A stretch of DNA of 64,000 nucleotides from Pseudomonas sp. MM213. Its GTDB lineage: Bacteria; Pseudomonadota; Gammaproteobacteria; Pseudomonadales; Pseudomonadaceae. Under the pieces are notes generated by a model. That model was not told the DNA's origin, ran no database searches, and saw only the letters and a list, made by a program, of their open reading frames with translations. The translations under genes and the position numbers were made by a program. Each line of letters opens with the position of its first letter. The stretch's first letter is position 1. The stretch spans positions 5,332,001 to 5,396,000 of the forward strand of contig NZ_CP081943.1 of the NCBI RefSeq assembly GCF_020423045.1, in the 5' to 3' direction. Below, in pieces: positions 9,334 to 16,683 of the stretch.

Positions 9334-9502
9334 GTGTGATCTCTATTCATCTGCATAAAGCGGCACATGATAACGCGGCAGACGCGGAGGCGAGTAATAG
9401 AATGTTTTAAGTTGGTTTTATTAGTCTGTGGCTGGTCATGGTTAAGTTATGTAGTTTGAATGCTCGTGCACTAACTTGATAATGGTTTAAAAGGAATTGA
9501 CT

Positions 9503-10255
9503 ATGGTTATTGATACAACAGGAAGCCTGGACTTGATGGCTTATTCTGATGCGTTCAACCGAGACTTCGCGCCACGGCAAACAAAGAACTCTCGACTTTA
9601 CGTCGCGCAGGATCAGCAAGGCGCTGCCGGGTCGCTATCGGGTGGCAACCTGATCAGCACGGCCAGGGGCGTGTCGCGTCAGGACAAGCGTGACGTCAAC
9701 TCCAGCGTGCGCTATGCGCAGTGGTATGCGAGTCAGCAGCGCAATAGGGACACAGATCCGCAAGGCTGGTTTTCCTTGTTTGCCGTGGTGTTATGGGACT
9801 TGGGCTGGGAAATTGACGAACGCAGGGTTGTCGAGAAAAGTTACAGTCACTTTGCAGGTAAAGTGACTCAGATTTATTTGAACAGAATTGCCGCTGTTAA
9901 CAGTCAGATGGCGATAGTTACAAAAGACATGTTTGAATCATTGTTGGCTAATTCGTCGGCGCTTTGGTCATTGGCCACTGAAAGTCGACGTGGCAGGGAG
10001 TTTTCCATTGCTCCCGCTGAATACGACAAACAAGGGAAGTTATCACTGGACCTGAATGACTTTTCGCTTCGGGCGCTGGCACAGCGGGAAGATTTTCTGT
10101 TTTGGGACTGGAAGGAAGGCAACGTGACGCTCACGCATCGAGCCGCTCCCTTGACCCTGAACAGAGCCCGCTTCGACGAAGTCCGCCCGGAGTTGAACGA
10201 TCGGCTCGACCGGATCGCTGACGCCATTTTCGAGTTTTATTCAGAGCGCCTGTGA
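9503..10255 (+). CDS. Orphan protein, member A of a two-gene family flanking cobG-J
   Basis: 250 residues, no signal peptide or membrane segment, function unknown. The ATG at 9503 has AAGGA 7 nt upstream; the in-frame TTG at 9497 is less likely. Key segments are GVSRQDKRDV (56-65), YAQWYAS (71-77), GW (101-102), LFWDW (199-203) and AIFEF (241-245). The same ordered motifs occur in the product of 15176-15970, at similar spacing, so the two are probably distant homologs. The gene sits alone between divergent cobL and cobG, with an AT-rich upstream gap, and looks inserted into a normally contiguous cobalamin locus. The predicted mix is helical N-terminal, beta-rich C-terminal. Confidence 0.75.
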   Translation: MVIDTTGSLDLMAYSDAFNRDFAPRQTKNSRLYVAQDQQGAAGSLSGGNLISTARGVSRQDKRDVNSSVRYAQWYASQQRNRDTDPQGWFSLFAVVLWDLGWEIDERRVVEKSYSHFAGKVTQIYLNRIAAVNSQMAIVTKDMFESLLANSSALWSLATESRRGREFSIAPAEYDKQGKLSLDLNDFSLRALAQREDFLFWDWKEGNVTLTHRAAPLTLNRARFDEVRPELNDRLDRIADAIFEFYSERL

Positions 10256-10400
10256 GGGAGGCCGCCTGACGGATTCAAGGTCGGAGCAAATGCGACACGT
10301 GGTCTTATGATGCTGCGCGGCAAAGCAGGCATAATACCGCTCGCCTCCGACGGGGGGCGCTCCCACTTCAGATCCGGTCATCCCTTTGAACGAACTCCCT

Positions 10401-11708
10401 ATGTCCCGCGCTTTACGCCCCTCGGCCTGTCCGGGGCTGCTGCGTATCGTCCAGGCCAGAGACGGCGGTATCTGCCGGATAAAACTGGCGGGCGGCACCC
10501 TCACTTCCGAGCAGGCCAATGCTGTCGCCGAAGGTGCGCAGCGTTATGCCGGCTCAGTGATCGAGGCCACTAACCGGGCCAACCTGCAGATTCGCGGCAT
10601 CGTCAAAGAGCAGGAAGCGTTGATCGATAGTCTGCTCGCCGCAGGCCTTGGCCCTTCGCATGCGGCGGGCGACGATGTACGTAATCTGATGCTGAGCCCG
10701 AGCGCAGGTATCGATCGGCAGATGCTGTTCGACACGCGTGAATTGGCCGCACAGATCCTCGCCACCTTGCAAGGGCAAGAACGCTTTCACGACCTCAGCG
10801 CCAAATTCGCCGTGCAACTGGATGGCGGTGAACGCCTGGCGATGCTCGAACACCCCCACGATCTGTGGTTGTCCGCGGTCGAGCGAGAGGGCGAGCGATG
10901 GCTGGCTTTCGGTCTGGCGGGATGCCCCACCGATCAACCGGCCGGTTGTGTTCCACTGGAAGATGGCCACGCGCTGGTGGTCGCCGTGCTTGAACTTTTC
11001 CTGGAACTGGCGGGACCTGAACACACGCGGATGCGCCACTTGCTGGTCGACGTCCCTCAAGCCGAATTTCTCGCTCGCCTCGCCTGGCGACTGCCTTTCC
11101 AGCCCGTTAGCATCTGGCAACGTTCAGTCAGTAACGAGGTGCTGCACATTGGCGCGCACCCGCAGGCGCAAGCCGGTCATGTCTATGTCGGGGCCGTGCC
11201 ACCTCTCGGACGTCTCGATAGCACCATGCTTCGGGGCGCCGCTCGACTGGCGCAGGAATACGGCGATGCAACGCTGCGGTTCACGCCATGGCAAAGCCTG
11301 TTGTTGCCGAACATTCACCACGACAACGCCGATGAAGTCATCCGCCGCCTGCACGCGTTGGGCCTGGTCTGCGATGCCGGTCAGGCCTTGTCGCGGTTGA
11401 TTGCCTGCACTGGCTCGACAGGCTGCGCCAAGGGCCTGGCCGATACCAAGCAGGACGCTCTGCAACTCGCCGCGTTGCTGCAACGCCATGGCCAGCTGCT
11501 GAGCGTGCATCTGAGTGGTTGCCCGCGTTCCTGTGCCGCCGCGCACAGTGCGCCGGTCACTTTGCTGGCCGTCACCCCCGGTCATTACGACCTCTATTTT
11601 CGCGAAGCGGGGCAGCCGGGTTTCGGCGCCCTGCACGCACGCAACCTTACTATTGAAGCGGTCGACGCCTTGCTCGACGCCCGCTCACGGAGCCCCCTTG
11701 ATGCTTGA
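10401..11708 (+). CDS. cobG: Precorrin-3B synthase CobG
   Basis: 435 residues from the ATG at 10401 (an in-frame TTG lies 15 nt earlier; neither has a strong ribosome site). It belongs to the nitrite/sulfite reductase-like family. CACTGSTGCAKG and the later HLSGCPRSCA supply cysteines for a 4Fe-4S cluster. CobG is the oxygen-dependent mono-oxygenase that converts precorrin-3A to precorrin-3B, which marks the aerobic route. The stop overlaps cobH by 8 nt, starting a four-gene overlapping operon. No cobalamin riboswitch is evident in the 145-bp leader. Confidence 0.92.
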   Translation: MSRALRPSACPGLLRIVQARDGGICRIKLAGGTLTSEQANAVAEGAQRYAGSVIEATNRANLQIRGIVKEQEALIDSLLAAGLGPSHAAGDDVRNLMLSPSAGIDRQMLFDTRELAAQILATLQGQERFHDLSAKFAVQLDGGERLAMLEHPHDLWLSAVEREGERWLAFGLAGCPTDQPAGCVPLEDGHALVVAVLELFLELAGPEHTRMRHLLVDVPQAEFLARLAWRLPFQPVSIWQRSVSNEVLHIGAHPQAQAGHVYVGAVPPLGRLDSTMLRGAARLAQEYGDATLRFTPWQSLLLPNIHHDNADEVIRRLHALGLVCDAGQALSRLIACTGSTGCAKGLADTKQDALQLAALLQRHGQLLSVHLSGCPRSCAAAHSAPVTLLAVTPGHYDLYFREAGQPGFGALHARNLTIEAVDALLDARSRSPLDA

Positions 11709-12327
11709 TTACATCCGCGACGGTCAGGAGATCTATCGCAACTCCTTCGCGATCATTCGTGCCGAGGCCAACCTCGAGCGAATCCCGGCCGATCTGGAAA
11801 AACTCGCGGTGCGGGTGATACACGCCTGCGGCATGGTCGATGCGATTGACGGCCTGCAATTTTCGGAAGGCGCGGGCAAGGCCGGGCGCGATGCTTTGGC
11901 CGCCGGTGCACCGATCCTGTGTGATGCGCGGATGGTCTCCGAAGGCGTGACCCGCACGCGTTTGCCGGCGAACAATGAAGTCATCTGCACCCTGCGCGAT
12001 GAAAGCGTTCCGGAGCTTGCCCGTGAACTGGGCAATACCCGTTCCGCCGCCGCGCTGGAACTGTGGCGCCCGCACCTGGAAGGCAGCGTGGTGGTGATTG
12101 GCAACGCGCCGACCGCTTTGTTTTATCTGCTGGAAATGCTCGACGCCGGCGCGCCGAAGCCGGCACTGATCCTTGGCTTCCCGGTGGGCTTCGTCGGTGC
12201 CGCCGAATCCAAGGCCGCACTCGCCGCCGACAGTCGCGGTGTGCCGTTTGTCATCATGCAAGGCCGGCTGGGCGGTAGCGCCATGGCCGCCGCCGCCGTC
12301 AATGCCCTCGCCACGGAGATCGAATGA
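11701..12327 (+). CDS. cobH: Precorrin-8X methylmutase CobH
   Basis: 208 residues. CobH moves the C11 methyl to C12, giving hydrogenobyrinic acid. Family features include the [17 protein letters not shown] segment and [10 protein letters not shown] followed by [13 protein letters not shown]. The ATG at 11701 lies inside the end of cobG, and the stop overlaps the cobI start, so expression is translationally coupled. Length is normal for the family. Confidence 0.94.
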
Positions 12328-13058
12328 TGCAGCAACCTGGACGTTTGATCGGCCTCGGCGTCGGCCCCGGTGATCCGGAACTGATTACAGTCAAGGCCCT
12401 GCGCCTGCTGCGCGAATCGCCGGTGGTGGCGTACTTCGTTGCCAAGGGCAAAAAGGGCAACGCCTTCGGCATCATCGAAGCGCATTTGCAGGACGCTCAG
12501 ACCCTGCTGCCGCTGGTGTATCCGGTGACCACCGAAGCCTTGCCGGCACCGCTGTCCTATGAACAAGTGATCAGCGATTTCTACGATGCGGCCGGCGAAG
12601 AACTCGCCGCGCACATGGATGCAGGCCGAGACGTGGCGGTGATCTGCGAAGGCGACCCGTTCTTCTACGGTTCCTACATGTACCTGCACGATCGCCTGGC
12701 CGAGCGATATGAGGCCGAAGTCGTGCCCGGTGTCTGTTCGATGCTCGGCGGCGCTTCGGTACTTGGCGCGCCATTGGTGTATCGCAATCAGAGCCTGTCG
12801 GTACTGTCCGGCGTGTTGCCGCACGACGATCTCAAGCGGCGTCTCGCCGATGCGGATGCGGCGGTGATCATGAAGCTGGGGCGCAACTTTCCCAAAGTCC
12901 GTCAGGTGCTGGAAGAACTCGGGTTGGCCGAGCGTGCGCTGTACGTCGAACGCGCGACCATGGCCAATCAGAAAATCGTGCCGCTGGATCAGGTCGAGCC
13001 GATGTCCTCGCCGTACTTCTCGCTGATCATCGTTCCAGGCGAAAGGTGGCAAGGCTGA
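12324..13058 (+). CDS. cobI: Precorrin-2 C20-methyltransferase CobI
   Basis: 244 residues of a SAM-dependent tetrapyrrole methylase. It shows the N-terminal [20 protein letters not shown] and the [13 protein letters not shown] loop that bind SAM. CobI adds the C20 methyl to precorrin-2, the committing step to B12. Two adjacent ATGs (12324, 12327) are possible starts. The end overlaps cobJ in a TGATG arrangement. Confidence 0.94.
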
Positions 13059-14761
13059 TGACTCGTCCAGTTCCGGCGATTGTCATTCTCGGCAATGGCA
13101 GCCTCGCGACCGCACGCAAAATTCAGCAGGTGTACCCGGGCGCCTTGATCCACGGTCTGGCCGAGCGGGTCGAGGGCGCGGACCGCATCTATCACGAGTT
13201 CGGCGCGACCCTGCGTGAGCTCTATCAGCAGGACACGCCGATCATTGCCCTGTGCGCCGCTGGCATCGTGATTCGCACCCTGGCGCCGTTGCTGCTGGAA
13301 AAGGGCGCCGAGCCGCCGGTGCTGGCCGTTGCTGAAGATGGCAGCGCAGTGGTGCCGTTGCTGGGCGGTCTGGGTGGCGTGAACGTGCTGGCGCGAGAAA
13401 TTGCGGCTGCACTGGACGTCGCGGCGGCGATCACCACCAGTGGCGAATTGCGCTTCGGTACCTGCCTGCTCAATCCACCCAGCGGTTATGCCTTGGGCGA
13501 TCTGGAGCTGGGCAAGCGCTTCGTTTCCGATTTGCTCGCCGGTGAAACGGTGCGCATCGAAGGCGCGGCCCCGTGGTTGGCGCAGGCGCAGTTGCCCGAG
13601 GACCCGCAGGCGCGGCTGGCTGTTCACGTCGGTCATGCCGAGCGTGCACCGGCGGCCAACGAGCTGTTGATCTATCCGCGCAACGTGTTGGTGGCCGTCG
13701 GGACCGGCGTGGCCGATCTGCCGGGTGCGATTCGCGAGGCGTTGCATCAGGCAAAGATCGCCGTGCAATCGGTGGCCTGTCTGCTGGCCGCCGATAGCGA
13801 AATGTCGAGTGCGGCGCTGCGTGAAGCGGCGCTTGAGCTGGGCGTGCCGCTGCGTTTTGGCAACGATGTCGGCGCAGTCAGTGAGCTGGCACGCAACGCC
13901 CTCGGTCAGTCTGTGAAGATCTTCGGCGACGACACCCTTGCTATCGCAGTGGCCGAGCAACCTCTGGACCCATTGTCGATCGGTCGTCCTCGCGGTCGCT
14001 TGGCGGTGATCGGTCTTGGCCCTGGTGCTGCCGAGCTGATGGTACCGGCGGTCAAGGCCGAACTGGCGCGCGCCAATGATGTGCTCGGTTATGAAACCTA
14101 TGTGCGCATGGCCGGCCCGTTCCGTGCGGATCAAGTCATGCATTGCACCGACAACCGCGAAGAGATGCAGCGCGCACGTCACGCGTTTGAACTGGCGGCG
14201 CAAGGACGGTCGGTGGTGGTGGTTTCTTCCGGTGATCCGGGAGTGTTCGCCATGGCGGCTGCGGTGCTCGAAGCCCTTCACGAGTCCAGCGATGCCGCGT
14301 GGCACAACGTCGATCTGGAAATTCTGCCGGGGGTTTCTGCGTCACTGGCGACGGCGGCTCAGGCCGGTGCGCCGCTGGGACATGACTTCTGTGTGTTGTC
14401 GCTGTCGGACAACCTCAAGCCTTGGGAGATCATCGAGAAGCGTCTGGACCTTGCATCACAGGCCGACCTCGCCCTGGCGTTCTACAACCCGATCTCTCGG
14501 TCCCGTCCATGGCAACTTGGCCGGGCGCTGGAGATCGTCGCGCAATACCGCACACCTGCGACGCCGGTGGTGTTGGGGCGTGACATCGGTCGCCCAGGAC
14601 AGACACTGCGAGTGACGACGCTTGGCCAGTTGACCCCGGACCAGGTGGATATGCGCACCATGGTCCTGGTGGGTTCGTCTACGACCTGCGTGTTTTCGCG
14701 TATGGGTGGCGGTGACTGGGTGTACACGCCGCGTTGGTATGGAGAAAAGCCTGCCACCTGA
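13058..14761 (+). CDS. cobJ: CobE/CbiG-CobJ fusion: precorrin-3B C17-methyltransferase
   Basis: 567 residues in two parts. Residues 1 to about 300 resemble CbiG/CobE (IIALCAAGIVIRTLAPLL, GGVNVLAREIA, and VAVGTGVADLPGAI for the C-terminal CobE part). Residues from about 310 form a tetrapyrrole methylase with VIGLGPGAAELM, SSGDPGVFAMAAA and LPGVSASLATAAQAG, which is CobJ. CobJ methylates C17 with ring contraction. The ATG at 13058 overlaps the cobI stop and has AAGG just upstream; a GTG 12 nt earlier is possible. It is the last gene of the cobGHIJ operon and is followed by an intrinsic terminator. Confidence 0.92.
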   Translation: MTRPVPAIVILGNGSLATARKIQQVYPGALIHGLAERVEGADRIYHEFGATLRELYQQDTPIIALCAAGIVIRTLAPLLLEKGAEPPVLAVAEDGSAVVPLLGGLGGVNVLAREIAAALDVAAAITTSGELRFGTCLLNPPSGYALGDLELGKRFVSDLLAGETVRIEGAAPWLAQAQLPEDPQARLAVHVGHAERAPAANELLIYPRNVLVAVGTGVADLPGAIREALHQAKIAVQSVACLLAADSEMSSAALREAALELGVPLRFGNDVGAVSELARNALGQSVKIFGDDTLAIAVAEQPLDPLSIGRPRGRLAVIGLGPGAAELMVPAVKAELARANDVLGYETYVRMAGPFRADQVMHCTDNREEMQRARHAFELAAQGRSVVVVSSGDPGVFAMAAAVLEALHESSDAAWHNVDLEILPGVSASLATAAQAGAPLGHDFCVLSLSDNLKPWEIIEKRLDLASQADLALAFYNPISRSRPWQLGRALEIVAQYRTPATPVVLGRDIGRPGQTLRVTTLGQLTPDQVDMRTMVLVGSSTTCVFSRMGGGDWVYTPRWYGEKPAT

Positions 14762-14783
14762 AGCGTTGCGCTTCGCTAAAAAA

Positions 14784-14826
14784 AAGCCACGGCCGGGTTT
14801 CCACTCGATTTGCCGTGGCTTTTTCT
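14784..14826 (+). terminator. Intrinsic terminator after cobJ
   Basis: AAGCCACGGC pairs with GCCGTGGCTT across an 18-nt loop, followed by TTTTCTTT on the plus strand and preceded by an A run. It ends the cobGHIJ transcript. Confidence 0.85.
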
Positions 14827-14829
14827 TTG

Positions 14830-15175
14830 CGCTGTCGTAAAAAACATTCGCCAGAGGATGTAGGTTAATTCCTGAATGAATAGAGGATGTTTATCTTCTA
14901 GCTCTCTTGGTGAGTCGGATTATTTACATTTCTGTGTAAGTTGAGTTCTTGTTTTTTAATGGGGCGTGCAGGCGTGTGCGGATCTATTGGGTTTTTCTCT
15001 TGTTTGGTTTTTATTGATTTGTTGTAATTAATTATGGTTCGTTACATCTCGATATTTGTAGGTTGTTTTGTTGTTTTTTTATAAGTTCTGGTGCTGTTGA
15101 ATCTGTCGGGTGGGTGCGATAGTTTTTCGACGGAGCCAGTTCGGCTTTTATATATTTGAATTTAAGGTTTATAAG
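14830..15175. other. AT-rich intergenic segment upstream of orphan gene B
   Basis: About 345 bp with no convincing gene. Base composition drops sharply toward A+T compared with the neighbours, with many T runs. Several weak minus-10-like boxes (TATATTTG, TTATAAG) lie near its right end. It is likely the promoter region of the 15176 gene and looks foreign to the surrounding GC-rich chromosome. Confidence 0.6.
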
Positions 15176-15970
15176 ATGAATAAAATGAATGAAGCAGAAG
15201 CCAGTCTTTATTTCGATCAATGTCTTGAACAATGTCGAGCCAAACTTGAACTTGCCGGTCCGAAAATCCAGGCGCGCTCCGCAGTAAAGCTACCGTTTGA
15301 CCGGGATGAAATGAATGCCGCGATCATGGGCAGTGGTGTAGTGGGCTTCCTGGACGGGATGTCGCGGCGCAACAAGCGCATCGTAAAAAACACCTACGCG
15401 TATGCCGATATCGCTTCAAAAATTCTGTTTCCTGCTAAAGAACAGAAAATTGCACGATATGAGAGCTTTAAAAAGCTGATGTTTGCCACGGGCTGGACCG
15501 AATACCACAGTGCCTTTACCCAGTACAAATCCACCTCCGCCAAGTTGACGCTGGATAATGTAGCTCTGGATATTGTTCATTCTGTGGCCGGTGGCCTGGC
15601 GGGTACGGCCGCGAATGCGCTTAAGGTTGTCGCAGACAAAACTATTGATGCACTGAAAAAACAACCTGAAGCCGTCAAACTGTTTGAACGTCATGCGACT
15701 GAAGCCAGTGGTGGTAATTTTGGCGTGTCTGTTTGCAAACAAGACGAAGACGCTGAAGTGACGATGGCCGTGGCGACTGTCCGTTACGACTCATCGGACA
15801 AGGATGCAAAAGTTCTTTTTGTAGAGTGGGATACTTCCGAACTTCCGATCTTTCAAGGTAAGGCGCACTTTACCATTCACGAAGAAGACTTGAGGAGAGA
15901 GGCTGATTGCATCAAGTTCCTTGATGATCTCAGAGAGGCCGTTTTCATGGAGTTTTCGCCGGTTAAATGA
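15176..15970 (+). CDS. Orphan protein, member B of the family flanking the cobalamin genes
   Basis: 264 residues, no signal peptide, function unknown. The ATG at 15176 has AAGG 8 nt upstream. The N-terminal half is helical and basic. GMSRRNKRIV (61-70), YADIAS (76-81), GW (106-107), LFVEW (214-218) and AVFMEF (255-260) match the ordered motifs of the 9503 gene product. A central Gly/Ala-rich stretch (HSVAGGLAGTAANALK, 135-150) could be a hydrophobic helix. It is monocistronic, with an AT-rich upstream region and a hairpin after the stop. Confidence 0.75.
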   Translation: MNKMNEAEASLYFDQCLEQCRAKLELAGPKIQARSAVKLPFDRDEMNAAIMGSGVVGFLDGMSRRNKRIVKNTYAYADIASKILFPAKEQKIARYESFKKLMFATGWTEYHSAFTQYKSTSAKLTLDNVALDIVHSVAGGLAGTAANALKVVADKTIDALKKQPEAVKLFERHATEASGGNFGVSVCKQDEDAEVTMAVATVRYDSSDKDAKVLFVEWDTSELPIFQGKAHFTIHEEDLRREADCIKFLDDLREAVFMEFSPVK

Positions 15971-15980
15971 AGCCCGGCCG

Positions 15981-16007
15981 CCAGGGGCTAAAAAGCCCCT
16001 GGCTTTC
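15981..16007. terminator. Hairpin between convergent genes
   Basis: CCAGGGGCT and AGCCCCTGG form a perfect 9-bp stem around AAAA, between the stop of orphan gene B and the stop of the minus-strand MarC gene. The T tail is weak on both strands, so it may serve as a modest bidirectional terminator. Confidence 0.6.
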
Positions 16008-16022
16008 AGTGAAGGATTGTCA

Positions 16023-16619
16023 CTAAGGCACCAGGTACCCTTTTACGCCCGTGAAGATGATTTGTGCTGCCAGTGCACACACAAACAACCCCATCAATCG
16101 GCTGACAATCTGCAAACCCTGGTCGCCGAGAATGCGCTCGATGCGGTTCGACAGGTAAAGCACCACACCAACGGTAAAGCTGGCCAGGGCAATGCTGAGG
16201 ATGGCGGTGAGCTTGTCATCCCAGTGGGGCTGGCTCACGCCCATCACCAGCAAGGCGCCGATGGTGCCGGGGCCGACGGTCAGGGGGATGGTCAGCGGGA
16301 CGATGGTGACGTCCTGCTGCACGTTATCGGTCTGGACCGCCGACTTGCCTTGGGCCATGCCCAGTGCCGAGATAAACAGCACGCTGCCGGCACCGATGCG
16401 GAACGCGTCCACGGTAATGCCGAAAACACTGAAAATGTACCGTCCGAACAAGTACAGCAAGACACTGGAAATCAGTGTGGCCGTTGCCACTTTCCAGGCC
16501 AGCCGCCGTTGTTCCTTGCGCGAATAACCGCGGGTCAGGCTGATGAAACAGGACAACACGAAGAACGGGCTGTAGAGCACCAGCATCTTCAGGTAAACGC
16601 TGAACAACACGTGGAGCAT
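16023..16619 (-). CDS. MarC family integral membrane protein
   Basis: 198 residues with about six membrane helices. Family marks include the SPFFVLSCFISLTRG segment near the N-terminus, FRIGAGSVLFISALGM, and VPLTIPLTVGPGTIGALLV. MarC/YhgN proteins are inner-membrane proteins of unclear transport function. The early link to multiple antibiotic resistance was not upheld. It lies 5' of retS on the opposite end of that gene's transcript direction (both minus strand), so it is downstream of retS, 65 bp away. Confidence 0.88.
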   Translation of the reverse strand: MLHVLFSVYLKMLVLYSPFFVLSCFISLTRGYSRKEQRRLAWKVATATLISSVLLYLFGRYIFSVFGITVDAFRIGAGSVLFISALGMAQGKSAVQTDNVQQDVTIVPLTIPLTVGPGTIGALLVMGVSQPHWDDKLTAILSIALASFTVGVVLYLSNRIERILGDQGLQIVSRLMGLFVCALAAQIIFTGVKGYLVP

Positions 16620-16683
16620 GATGCAGGCTCACTGGCGAGAGAAGTCGTGGGGGAGTCTATCAGGCGTTGCAGGGTCTGTCGGC

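Noticed and set aside
10256..10400. Cobalamin riboswitch upstream of cobG
   Set aside because: I looked for the B12 box and core stems and saw none; only weak GC stems are present.
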